From contig JACWAJ010000022.1 of the NCBI GenBank assembly GCA_014874355.1, positions 1 to 33,858 on the forward strand: DNA of 33,858 nt, read 5' to 3'. Source of the DNA: a bacterium. Lineage in GTDB: Bacteria > Chloroflexota > Dormibacteria > Aeolococcales > Aeolococcaceae. The position numbers and the translations under genes are program-made. Numbering within the stretch: the stretch's first letter is position 1; each line of letters starts with the position of its first letter. Positions 1 through 8,666 of the stretch are shown here, in pieces. The notes beneath the pieces were generated by a model. It did no database searches and had not been told where the DNA came from. It worked only from the letters and a program-made list of their open reading frames with translations.

Positions 1-150
1 GAGCGGCCCGTACGAAGTACGGGCGCGAGTCGGTTCCTCCCTCGTAGGCACACGGTCCCATGAGCGGCCCGTACGAAGTACGGGCGCGAGTCGGTTCCTC
101 CCTCGTAGGCACACGGTCCCATGAGCGGCCCGTACGAAGTACGGGCGCGA
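1..150. repeat. 61-bp tandem repeat, about 2.5 copies
   Basis: Two identical 61-bp units lie at 1-61 and 62-122, followed by a partial third copy at 123-150. Each unit contains the perfect inverted repeat CCCGTAC-GAA-GTACGGG (7-23, 68-84 and 129-145), which can form a 7-bp stem with a 3-nt loop. The array continues off the left edge, so its full length is unknown. It lies just downstream of the small minus-strand gene ending at 156, so the hairpins could also help end its transcript. No variable spacers are present, so this is not a CRISPR array. Confidence 0.85.
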
Positions 151-155
151 GCGCT

Positions 156-467
156 TCAGCCCACCTCTTCCTCAAGCGGGACCATCAGTGTGTCCTGGAT
201 GTCGTAGAGAGCCTCCATCCACTCGCTGATGGCAATCTCGTCCACACAGCGGTCCACCACCGGGTGGCGCTCGCCGCCGAGGAATGTCGCAACCCGAGCC
301 TTGAGCTCCAGGGGAATCTCCAACTCGTCCGCGAGGTTGAGCACCTCCAACTCGTCGATGAGTTGGTCGATGTGCCGGATCTTGTTGCGACGAGCACACC
401 GAGCCACACGCTCGGCCTCGTAAAACTCCTCGAGCGCCCCAATCACAAAACAGGTCTCTTCGATCAT
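156..467 (-). CDS. small acidic conserved-type hypothetical protein
   Basis: This gene encodes a 103-aa protein of unknown function. It is rich in Glu, Asp and Leu, and the pattern suggests an all-helical soluble protein (for example the segment IDQLIDELEVLNLADELEI). No signal peptide, membrane helix or catalytic motif is visible. The ATG at 465-467 follows a purine-rich GGGGGTGAAGCG, which could act as the ribosome site. The gene is divergent from birA, with 87 bp between the two starts, and ends six bases before the 61-bp repeat array. Its sense is favoured over the overlapping plus-strand frame because the composition is protein-like and the birA frame only becomes recognisable after 555. 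I do not recognise the family. Confidence 0.6.
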   Translation of the reverse strand: MIEETCFVIGALEEFYEAERVARCARRNKIRHIDQLIDELEVLNLADELEIPLELKARVATFLGGERHPVVDRCVDEIAISEWMEALYDIQDTLMVPLEEEVG

Positions 468-554
468 CGCTTCACCCCCGAAAGGTCATCCCTTCCTATC
501 CAACGGCCAACGCCACAAGGCCCACTGCTTCTCTGGGCCCGGTCCCCATCAGTC

Positions 555-1334
555 ATGCTTCGCTCAGTGACCGACCTCTCCTCCTCCAACAGCCCGCTCG
601 TGCGAACGTGTCGCGCCGCCTTTGAAGGTTTTGATCTCCACACGCTGGCGCAGACCACCAGCACACAAGACAGGGTGCGTGCAGCTGCGCGGGCCGGTGC
701 CGACGCCGGGTACTGCGTGGTCGCCGACGCCCAGACCGCTGGACGGGGACGGCAGGGGCGGCGTTGGGATACGCCTCCCAATGCAGCGCTGCTCATGTCG
801 ATCCTCGTCGATCGAGGACGAAACCCTGGGGCCATCCCCCTGGCGGCGGGACTGGCGGTGTGCGATGCGCTTGCCGAACTCGAAGTGACAGCGCAACTCA
901 AGTGGCCCAACGACGTTCTCGTGTCCGGCCGCAAGCTGGCCGGCATCCTGGCCGAGATTGAACCCCGAGCCGTCGGGGCCGACGTGGCCTTGGGGATCGG
1001 GATGAACCTCGAGGTGCGAGAGTTCCGCGATGGTGCCGGCGGTGTCAGCCTCCACGAACTGGCAGCAAAACCAGCCTCCCGAGCGACCCTGCTGGCCCTG
1101 ATCGTCCCGGCACTGCGGCGCCGTCTCGATGCGCTGGACGCCAACGGCGTGGCCGCAATCGCCGGCGACTGGCGACGACGGGCTACGGGCATCGGCAAAA
1201 CGGTTGTGGCGACCACCCCCACCGGCACTTTCCACGGCATTGCCGTCGACATCGACAGCGACGGCGCACTGCTCGTCGACACCGCCACCGGGCGAATCCG
1301 GCTCATTGCTGGAGACGTCCATCTCATCGGCTGA
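555..1334 (+). CDS. birA: biotin--[biotin carboxyl-carrier protein] ligase
   Basis: BirA activates biotin with ATP and attaches it to the lysine of biotin carrier domains. The 259-aa protein carries the biotinyl-AMP loop GRGRQGRRW at residues 63-71 and the KWPNDV motif at 116-121, both hallmarks of the BPL/LplA fold. A short C-terminal SH3-like domain (about 210-259) follows. It has no N-terminal helix-turn-helix, so it is a monofunctional ligase that cannot repress its own operon as the E. coli protein does. The open frame runs much further upstream, but that part is antisense to the neighbouring small gene, so ATG 555 is preferred. GTG 567 is an alternative, and neither has a good ribosome site. 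A likely substrate is the carrier domain encoded at 22643-24439. Confidence 0.93.
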   Translation: MLRSVTDLSSSNSPLVRTCRAAFEGFDLHTLAQTTSTQDRVRAAARAGADAGYCVVADAQTAGRGRQGRRWDTPPNAALLMSILVDRGRNPGAIPLAAGLAVCDALAELEVTAQLKWPNDVLVSGRKLAGILAEIEPRAVGADVALGIGMNLEVREFRDGAGGVSLHELAAKPASRATLLALIVPALRRRLDALDANGVAAIAGDWRRRATGIGKTVVATTPTGTFHGIAVDIDSDGALLVDTATGRIRLIAGDVHLIG

Positions 1335-1552
1335 CGCGCCCCATCACCAACGGCGTCACGCCTTCCCCGTCCCACGCCCTCTCGGGGCATATTGTGCTTC
1401 ACAAATCGAGCGTAGGCGTGGGCCACGGACATGAGGCGGACAATGTGCGAGAGTGGGAATTTGGCTGTGCCACAAAGGGTTTCGCCCGGTTTCACTGACT
1501 CCCGAAACACCACTCGCCACGATTGTGTGGCGGTGAAAGGCTGCCCCTCTGG
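1335..1552. other. intergenic region between convergent genes, no gene seen
   Basis: The 218 bp between the birA stop and the end of the minus-strand cytochrome operon hold no convincing gene. A minus-strand frame starts here and runs antisense through the whole of birA, but it has no ribosome site and shows no recognisable domain. The only structure I can support is the hairpin at 1511-1535. Confidence 0.5.
1511..1535 (-). terminator. candidate hairpin terminator of the cytochrome operon
   Basis: CGCCAC (1515-1520) pairs with GTGGCG (1527-1532) around a 6-nt loop. The stem extends by three more pairs, CAC 1511-1513 with GTG 1533-1535, across a bulged T. It begins 17 nt after the stop codon of the last minus-strand gene and is followed on that strand by only a short TTT. 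It could therefore be a weak intrinsic terminator. Confidence 0.4.
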
Positions 1553-1681
1553 CTACTTCGAGAAGAACGACCGGTAGCCGTAAAACCCCGCCAGCAATAG
1601 AGATGTCACCACCCAGAGGCTGACGAAGATAACATCACCCCACCCGGCTTCACCCGGATCGAGAGCGGCAAGGAAGTGCAC
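1553..1681 (-). CDS. 42-aa single-helix membrane protein, last gene of cytochrome b operon
   Basis: This tiny gene is the last in the cytochrome operon. It encodes 42 aa starting MHFLAALDPGEAGWGDV, followed by one predicted membrane helix at about residues 17-36 (VIFVSLWVVTSLLLAGFYGY) and the basic tail RSFFSK. The GTG at 1679-1681 has GAGG eight nucleotides upstream. That ribosome site overlaps the end of the preceding small gene, as expected for a coupled operon. Small one-helix subunits (PetG, PetL, PetM, PetN) are known in b6f complexes, so a structural role in this quinol reductase is a reasonable inference. No sequence similarity to those proteins is claimed. Confidence 0.6.
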   Translation of the reverse strand: MHFLAALDPGEAGWGDVIFVSLWVVTSLLLAGFYGYRSFFSK

Positions 1682-1691
1682 TGGATTAGCC

Positions 1692-1814
1692 TCAATGTGC
1701 TTTGAAGTTCTCGAGGAAGTACTCGACGAGGATGACCAGGCAAGTCACCCCGACAAGCACCAGAAACATGAAACCCGTTCCGATCACGTCTTTGGCTCGC
1801 GAGCTGAGTCTCAT
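1692..1814 (-). CDS. 40-aa single-helix membrane protein in cytochrome b operon
   Basis: This gene encodes a 40-aa protein with a basic start (MRLSSRAKDVIG), one membrane helix at about residues 12-31 (rich in Val, Leu, Phe and Thr) and a short acidic/amphipathic end (EYFLENFKAH). Its ATG overlaps the TGA of the subunit-IV-like gene (ATGA, 1811-1814), so translation is probably coupled. The next tiny gene begins only 10 bp downstream. The position, coupling and topology (positive inside) suggest an accessory subunit of the quinol reductase. The family is not recognised. Confidence 0.6.
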   Translation of the reverse strand: MRLSSRAKDVIGTGFMFLVLVGVTCLVILVEYFLENFKAH

Positions 1815-2374
1815 GGCACGAGGCCCTGATATCCCAGGATCTTGGTCCAGTCCCAGACAAACCCCGGCCCCCGGAAGAACACCCCTATTACGACGAACGC
1901 GAGACACATGCAGACGAACAGGGTGAAGAGAGCGATCGCCACCTTGCGCTCCTGTGGGCGGCGACTGGGGTTGCGGTCCAGGTACGGCATGGCGAGCATG
2001 CCGATCACCACCATGATCGGGAACGCCACCCCCGCCATCACCGGGGGAAAACGCTGCAGCAGTTCCTGTAGGCCCAGGAAGTACCACGGCGCTTTGGCGA
2101 AATCAGGGGTTACCGTCAGGTCGGCGCGCGCCAGCAGCGGTGCGGCTACCAGAAACGACACAACCAGCAGGAACACAAACATCGCAAGCGCGCTCAAGTA
2201 CTCACGCCATACGAGATAGGGGTAGGTGACGACAACCTCATCCTCCTTGGCCATCTGCACCACAAGCGGCGCGCGGGCCAACTCGGGACCGGTGGTCGAG
2301 GCAAGCGGACTCCGCCCCTTAGCCGGCGGGGTCACCCGAGGAGGATCGCCGCCGTTCCGACCTGACCTAGCCAC
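1811..2374 (-). CDS. cytochrome b C-terminal domain protein, subunit-IV-like
   Basis: This 187-aa protein is the separate C-terminal half of cytochrome b. It carries part of the quinol-oxidising (Qo) site of a bc/b6f-type complex in the cytoplasmic membrane. Three membrane helices are visible at about 58-80, 112-130 and 146-168. A loop with APWYFLGLQELL (95-106) stands where PEWY is found in classical enzymes. A hydrophilic 45-residue N-terminus precedes the first helix. The GTG at 2372-2374 abuts the TAG of the cytochrome b gene. An internal ATG at residue 41 is an alternative start. It lacks the fused cytochrome c domain found in many Gram-positive homologues, and no cytochrome c gene lies nearby. 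Confidence 0.85.
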   Translation of the reverse strand: MARSGRNGGDPPRVTPPAKGRSPLASTTGPELARAPLVVQMAKEDEVVVTYPYLVWREYLSALAMFVFLLVVSFLVAAPLLARADLTVTPDFAKAPWYFLGLQELLQRFPPVMAGVAFPIMVVIGMLAMPYLDRNPSRRPQERKVAIALFTLFVCMCLAFVVIGVFFRGPGFVWDWTKILGYQGLVP

Positions 2375-3115
2375 CTAGAGCCCCCCCGTGAAGCCGTCCT
2401 TGCGAACGCGCCAGAAATGGATGACCATGAAGAGAATCCCTATGAGCGGAAGCACCGCTACGTGCAGGACGTAGAAACGGATCAACGTGCCCTGCCCCAC
2501 GTTGGGTCCTCCAAGCAGGACGTACCGCGTGAATGGCCCCAAAAACGGGGCGTACTTGGCCATGTTGGTCCCAACCGTGACCGCCCACACCGAAAGTTGA
2601 TCCCACGGCAAGAGGTAGCCCGAGAACGACAGCAGCAGCGTGATAACCAGCAATGCCGTACCGATGGTCCAATTGAATTGTCGAGGAGACTTGTATGCAC
2701 CTTGGTAGAAGACCCGCACCATATGCAACCACACAACTATGACCATGGCATGAGCAGACCAGCGATGGAGGTTGCGCATGACCGCACCGACCGGCGAACC
2801 GGATTGCAGACCCTGGATGTTCTGGTAGGCCTGATCCGTGGAGGGGACGTAATAGAACATCAGAAAGATGCCTGTGACCGTAAGTAGAAGGAAGAGGAAG
2901 AACGACAAACCGCCAAGGCAGAAGGAGTAGGAAAACCGGATCGCCGACTTCTTTACTCGCACCGGATGGATGTGGAGGAAGAAGTTGGTGAGCACAGTCC
3001 TGGCCGCCACCTTGTCGGTGGTTGGCAGACCGCGGCGGAAGACCGAGCCCCAGATGTCACGGCCCACCTGTCTGCTCGGCTCCCAAAGCCCCCCACGCTC
3101 AGCCTGATTGCTCAT
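2375..3115 (-). CDS. qcrB: b6-type cytochrome b, N-terminal half of quinol reductase
   Basis: This 246-aa membrane protein binds the two b hemes of a menaquinol/plastoquinol-type reductase. Heme ligands are visible as H117/H131 in helix B and H218/H233 in helix D. The 14-residue gap in the second pair is the b6 pattern (classical cytochrome b has 13). C66 in the segment FSYSFCLGGL aligns with the cysteine that holds the extra heme ci in b6 and Bacillus QcrB. The gene is followed directly by the subunit-IV-like gene. Upstream it is separated from the Rieske gene by a 185-bp inverted-repeat element. ATG 3113-3115 has only a weak GAGAA ribosome site. The family is clear; the heme ci assignment comes from motif recognition. 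Confidence 0.93.
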   Translation of the reverse strand: MSNQAERGGLWEPSRQVGRDIWGSVFRRGLPTTDKVAARTVLTNFFLHIHPVRVKKSAIRFSYSFCLGGLSFFLFLLLTVTGIFLMFYYVPSTDQAYQNIQGLQSGSPVGAVMRNLHRWSAHAMVIVVWLHMVRVFYQGAYKSPRQFNWTIGTALLVITLLLSFSGYLLPWDQLSVWAVTVGTNMAKYAPFLGPFTRYVLLGGPNVGQGTLIRFYVLHVAVLPLIGILFMVIHFWRVRKDGFTGGL

Positions 3116-3140
3116 TTGGTTCTCATTATTCTGGGACGAG

Positions 3141-3325
3141 CCTAGCAGCCTGTCTCAAGTAAGGCGACGCTGATGTGCCACACCGGCCGCCGAGGTCAAG
3201 GAGGCGCACGAGGATCGCACCACGTGTACTTGCAGTACTCGTGGGAGAACCGGAGAAGCCGACGCCGGGATCGGCAAGTCGGGGCGGATGCGGCAGTGGT
3301 GCATTACTTAAGACAGGCTGCTAGG
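3141..3325. mobile_element. 185-bp MITE-like element between Rieske and cytochrome b genes
   Basis: Terminal inverted repeats of 22 bp lie at 3141-3162 and 3304-3325 and match at 21 of 22 positions. The outermost bases include CTAG on both sides (3142-3145 and 3321-3324), which fits a 4-bp CTAG target duplication as made by IS5-type elements. The inner repeat then starts CAGCCTG. The interior has no transposase frame of useful length, so any movement would need an enzyme supplied in trans. The right end overlaps the Rieske stop codon (TAG, minus strand, 3321-3323). Family membership is inferred from the duplication and repeats only. Confidence 0.75.
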
Positions 3326-3971
3326 TGTTCTTCAGTGTGGTGGGGGCCAGATGCACAACATTACCGGTGGCGTAGTCGAGCCGCCACGTCGGCGGCACCT
3401 TGTCACCGGCCTGACGCCGTACCACGATGGTGGCGGGGTCGATTACCAGTTTGCCATCCGGCGCCTTCTTGATGTTGACCCAGTCCATGGGGCGTGGAGC
3501 CGGGCCGTAGAAGTTGGTGGAGTCGATGAAGAACCGAGCGCCATGGCACGGGCAGACCCAACCGTTGGGCTGGCGCTCACCGGGCTTCCGGTCGCCACGA
3601 TCAGCGGCGCGCTCTTTCGACGTATTCGTGCCGTTCACGACATCGGAAACGTAGTTGGGAATGCACTCAAGATGGGTACACACGAGAAACACCGCGTAAA
3701 AGCCCCCCTCGTCCCTGACCACGGTCACCCGCTTGTCGGCGATGTGCAACGGGTTGCCCACAGTGATCGTGGCAGGGTCTACGTCCAACTTGAACTCGGC
3801 CGCTTTACCGTCAGAGGTGTCGGGTACGAGAAATTTGAGACTGACCAGCCCTCCGACGATCAGCGCACCCATACTGGCAAGTCCCCCCGCTCTGACCAGA
3901 AACTGGCGACGGGTTACCTCAGGGCGACGGCCACGCCTGTCGGTCGGACTGTCGAACGAATTTCGCGACAT
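3321..3971 (-). CDS. qcrA: Rieske iron-sulfur protein of quinol reductase
   Basis: This 216-aa protein carries the 2Fe-2S cluster that takes electrons from quinol in bc/b6f-type complexes. Box 1 is CTHLEC (98-103) and box 2 is CPCHGA (140-145). C98, H100, C140 and H143 are the expected ligands, and C103 and C142 the expected disulfide. The normally conserved Gly of box 1 is Glu102. A 36-residue insert separates the boxes (longer than usual). TRRQFLVRAG at 20-29 followed by a membrane anchor (about 31-50) is a Tat-type export signal. ATG 3971 has GGGAG four bases upstream and is preferred over a TTG at 3992. The stop codon lies in the end of the inverted-repeat element. Confidence 0.93.
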   Translation of the reverse strand: MSRNSFDSPTDRRGRRPEVTRRQFLVRAGGLASMGALIVGGLVSLKFLVPDTSDGKAAEFKLDVDPATITVGNPLHIADKRVTVVRDEGGFYAVFLVCTHLECIPNYVSDVVNGTNTSKERAADRGDRKPGERQPNGWVCPCHGARFFIDSTNFYGPAPRPMDWVNIKKAPDGKLVIDPATIVVRRQAGDKVPPTWRLDYATGNVVHLAPTTLKNT

Positions 3972-4030
3972 GGGGCTCCCGGGCGACTGCAATGTTGTTG
4001 GTGCTCTGGCCGGATACTAGCAGCCTGAAT

Positions 4031-4216
4031 TCACACGAACAGATGCTGCAGGGGCGGCGTGATGAGGGTGGCGAACACAATGGTCGAGATCATCACCACA
4101 AAGAACAGGACCACGATGACAAAACATCCGAAGTCCTGGCGAATCGCGAGAATCAGGCGTTCGAGCAGTCCTGTAGGGTTGGCAGCCGGCATGCAGTGCT
4201 CAGGATAGGGCCTCAT
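4031..4216 (-). CDS. 61-aa single-helix membrane protein upstream of Rieske gene
   Basis: This gene encodes a 61-aa protein with a hydrophilic N-terminus and one long hydrophobic helix (about residues 31-53, CFVIVVLFFVVMISTIVFAT). It ends in TPPLQHLFV. The ATG overlaps the TGA of the preceding gene (ATGA, 4213-4216) and the Rieske ATG follows 59 bp after its stop. The arrangement suggests co-transcription with the quinol reductase genes. The gap to the Rieske start contains the 11-mer CTAGCAGCCTG, which also ends the nearby element. Function unknown. Confidence 0.55.
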   Translation of the reverse strand: MRPYPEHCMPAANPTGLLERLILAIRQDFGCFVIVVLFFVVMISTIVFATLITPPLQHLFV

Positions 4217-4875
4217 CGCAAAGCCTGGGGGGTGCGCTGACCCAGAACGTCAGCCGAGCCCACGCGGCTCAGGCGCAGGACGAGAAGCCGGCTTGACCGG
4301 CTGTCGCTGTCCCTGGGCTGCCCCCTGTGGGCGAGCGCATCGAGGTGGTCCAAGACGGCATCGCTGTGGCGAGCGGCATCCCCGAACCGGTCCAACACGG
4401 CGTCGTAGGCGGCATTGGCACGACGGAGCGCCTTCATATCGCCGGCTTCGATAGCGTCGTCAATGTCGAAGCCGGCACGCTGGAGCACGCTGTCGAGATC
4501 CTCGGTGGCGCGGCCCGCGGCAGCGATAGCCGGCTTGCCCGCACCCTTCGTCTTGGCGTCCTTCTGAATCTGCAGACTGGCATTGAACATGGCCGCATAC
4601 AGGTCATCTCCAACATGCCGTATGGCAACACCCGCGACAGCCCTGGAGCCACGTTCCCCAGCAAGAATCAGACGCCTGTCCACTGCCCGGTCCAGCGCTC
4701 TCTCCACCTTGCCCCACGGCTCACCGGTAGGCACTTCTCGCATCAAGCCGTCGGCAACCTTCTCCAACGCAGCGAAGTAGCGAGCAGTGCGACCGTGGCC
4801 AGCGAAAGCGGACAAGGCGGTTTCCAGCGCCTCGGTGGCGGCAGTGGTCAGATCTCTAAATCCCCGGGCCGGCAT
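4213..4875 (-). CDS. hypothetical helical protein, first gene of cytochrome operon
   Basis: This gene encodes a 220-aa protein I do not recognise. The N-terminal 180 residues look mostly helical and soluble, rich in Ala, Asp and Arg, with no signal peptide or membrane segment. The C-terminal 30 residues are basic and low in order (RDSDSRSSRLLVLRLSRV). ATG 4873-4875 is preceded by GAGG ten bases upstream. It is the most upstream minus-strand gene of the cluster that continues into the Rieske and cytochrome b genes. Its start faces glgE across a 137-bp divergent promoter region. A link to respiration is inferred from position alone. Confidence 0.6.
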   Translation of the reverse strand: MPARGFRDLTTAATEALETALSAFAGHGRTARYFAALEKVADGLMREVPTGEPWGKVERALDRAVDRRLILAGERGSRAVAGVAIRHVGDDLYAAMFNASLQIQKDAKTKGAGKPAIAAAGRATEDLDSVLQRAGFDIDDAIEAGDMKALRRANAAYDAVLDRFGDAARHSDAVLDHLDALAHRGQPRDSDSRSSRLLVLRLSRVGSADVLGQRTPQALR

Positions 4876-4934
4876 ATGCGATCCTCTGGCAATACGCTCT
4901 CAACGAGAAATCAATGTACTCGCCACAGGCGGAC

Positions 4935-4948
4935 ATTGGGCGCCCAAT
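4935..4948. promoter_or_regulatory. perfect 14-bp palindrome upstream of glgE, candidate operator
   Basis: ATTGGGC-GCCCAAT is a perfect palindrome in the 137-bp region between the divergent genes starting at 4875 (-) and 5013 (+). It sits 65 bp before the glgE GTG, a position suited to a dimeric repressor or activator. Which direction it controls cannot be told from sequence, and no matching regulator gene was identified. Confidence 0.4.
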
Positions 4949-5012
4949 CGCGACCCTGCTAGCCTTTCCCTCGATTGATGGTCCCTGGACAGTTCGGCAG
5001 CAAGGAGATGGC

Positions 5013-7007
<1,995 letters not shown>

Positions 7008-8666
7008 GTGCTTCCCAACAACGAAGATCCACTGTGGTTCAAACGTGCCGTCTTCTACGAGGTCTTGGTGCGTGCCTTCTGCGACAGCAATGCTGACGGG
7101 GTGGGCGACTTCCCGGGACTGATCAGCAAGCTCGACTACCTCGAATGGCTGGGGGTCGACTGCCTGTGGCTGCTTCCCTTCAACAAGAGTCCGCTGCGCG
7201 ACGGCGGCTACGACGTCGAGGACTACTACGCCGTGCTTCCCGAATACGGCACCGTCGACGACGTCCGCCAACTGGTGGATGCAGCCCACGCCCGCAACAT
7301 GCGCGTAGTCATGGACCTCGTCGTGAACCACACGTCGGACCAGCACAACTGGTTCCAACAGGCCAGGTCTTCACCCGACAGCCCCTACCGCGACTATTAC
7401 ATGTGGTCGAAGACCAAGGAAACCTACGCCGACGCACGAATCATCTTCATCGACTCGGAGGTTTCCAACTGGACGTGGGACGATCAGGCCGGGGCGTACT
7501 TCTGGCACCGCTTCTTCAGCCACCAGCCCGACCTCAACTACGACAACCCCAAAGTCCACGACGAGATGATCGACGTCATGCGCTTCTGGCTGGATCTCGG
7601 GATGGACGGCTTCCGCCTGGATGCGGTCCCCTACCTATACGCCCGCAACGGCACCAACTGCGAGAACCTTCCCGAAACCCATGCCTTCCTCGCCAAGCTG
7701 CGACAGACGGTGGATGCAGAGTACGGCCCTGGACGCATACTGCTCTCGGAGGCAAACCAGTGGCCGGAGGATGTCGTCGACTATTTCGGCACGCCGCAAG
7801 CGCCCGAGTGCCACATGAACTTCCACTTCCCGATCATGCCGCGCATGTTCATGGCACTGCGACGTGAGCAGCGTTATCCGATAACCGAGATTCTCGAGCG
7901 CACTCCACCCATCCCCGATGACAGTGCCTGGGGCATCTTCCTACGCAACCACGATGAGTTGACCCTGGAGATGGTCACCGACGAAGAGCGCGACTACATG
8001 TACCGTGAGTACGCCCATGACCCGCGCATGAAGGTGAACCTGGGCATCCGGCGCCGCCTCGCCCCATTGCTCGACAACGGCCGCCGTCGTACCGAGTTGT
8101 TCTGCTCAATGCTGTTTTCGCTGCCCGGAACACCGATCCTTTACTACGGTGACGAGATCGGCATGGGAGACAACATCTATCTGGGTGATCGCGACAGCGT
8201 TCGCACGCCGATGCAGTGGTCGATAGATCGCAACGCCGGCTTCAGCCAGGCCGACTTCGCGCGGCTCTACCTGCCCGTGCTGATGGATCCGGTCTACGGT
8301 TATCAGTCTGTCAATGTCGAAGGCCAGAAGCGCAACGAGTCCTCCTTACTGCAATGGATGCGCCGTTGCATCACCATGCGCAAACGCTGGCGCGCCTTCG
8401 GCGAGGGGAGCTTCGAGGTGCTCGACGCCACCAACCCCTCGATTTTCGCTTACCTTCGCGTATTCGAAGATGAAATCATCCTCTGCGTCAACAACTTCTC
8501 GCACTTTCCCCAACCCGTCGAGCTCGCCCTGCGCCGTTTCAGCGGCATGACGCCGGTGGAGATGGCAGGTGGAGTGCCATTCCCGGTCATCGGGGATCTC
8601 CCTTACCTCCTCACGCTTTCGTCGCATGGTTTCTTTTGGTTCCATCTTCAGGAGCTGCGCCCATGA
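7008..8666 (+). CDS. treS: trehalose synthase / maltose alpha-glucosyltransferase
   Basis: TreS interconverts trehalose and maltose and feeds maltose to the maltokinase encoded next. The 552-aa GH13 protein shows the nucleophile D205 ([10 protein letters not shown]), the acid/base E248 ([11 protein letters not shown]) and the transition-state Asp D316 (RNHDELTLE). The N-terminal [15 protein letters not shown] motif is typical of TreS. GTG 7008 directly follows the glgE TGA and has AAGGAA at 6995-7000. It is not fused to maltokinase as in many actinomycetes; the kinase is a separate gene overlapping by 4 nt. Confidence 0.95.
   Translation: MLPNNEDPLWFKRAVFYEVLVRAFCDSNADGVGDFPGLISKLDYLEWLGVDCLWLLPFNKSPLRDGGYDVEDYYAVLPEYGTVDDVRQLVDAAHARNMRVVMDLVVNHTSDQHNWFQQARSSPDSPYRDYYMWSKTKETYADARIIFIDSEVSNWTWDDQAGAYFWHRFFSHQPDLNYDNPKVHDEMIDVMRFWLDLGMDGFRLDAVPYLYARNGTNCENLPETHAFLAKLRQTVDAEYGPGRILLSEANQWPEDVVDYFGTPQAPECHMNFHFPIMPRMFMALRREQRYPITEILERTPPIPDDSAWGIFLRNHDELTLEMVTDEERDYMYREYAHDPRMKVNLGIRRRLAPLLDNGRRRTELFCSMLFSLPGTPILYYGDEIGMGDNIYLGDRDSVRTPMQWSIDRNAGFSQADFARLYLPVLMDPVYGYQSVNVEGQKRNESSLLQWMRRCITMRKRWRAFGEGSFEVLDATNPSIFAYLRVFEDEIILCVNNFSHFPQPVELALRRFSGMTPVEMAGGVPFPVIGDLPYLLTLSSHGFFWFHLQELRP

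Noticed and set aside
1-150. Possible CRISPR array
   Set aside because: Units are directly tandem and identical over 61 bp with no variable spacers and no cas genes.
60-554. Upstream extension of the birA frame
   Set aside because: It runs through the repeats and antisense to the small gene; BirA homology begins only after 555.
464-1513. Long minus-strand frame (349 codons) across birA
   Set aside because: It is antisense to a clear BirA with intact motifs, has no ribosome site and shows no domain; high-GC DNA often leaves such frames open.
3125-3130. AATAAT as a -10 box for the cytochrome b gene
   Set aside because: The only -35-like sequence (TTGAGA in the element end) is 22 bp away, too far for a normal promoter.
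3173-3472. Plus-strand frame starting in the inverted-repeat element
   Set aside because: It is short, composition is not protein-like, and it runs antisense into the Rieske gene; no transposase motif.
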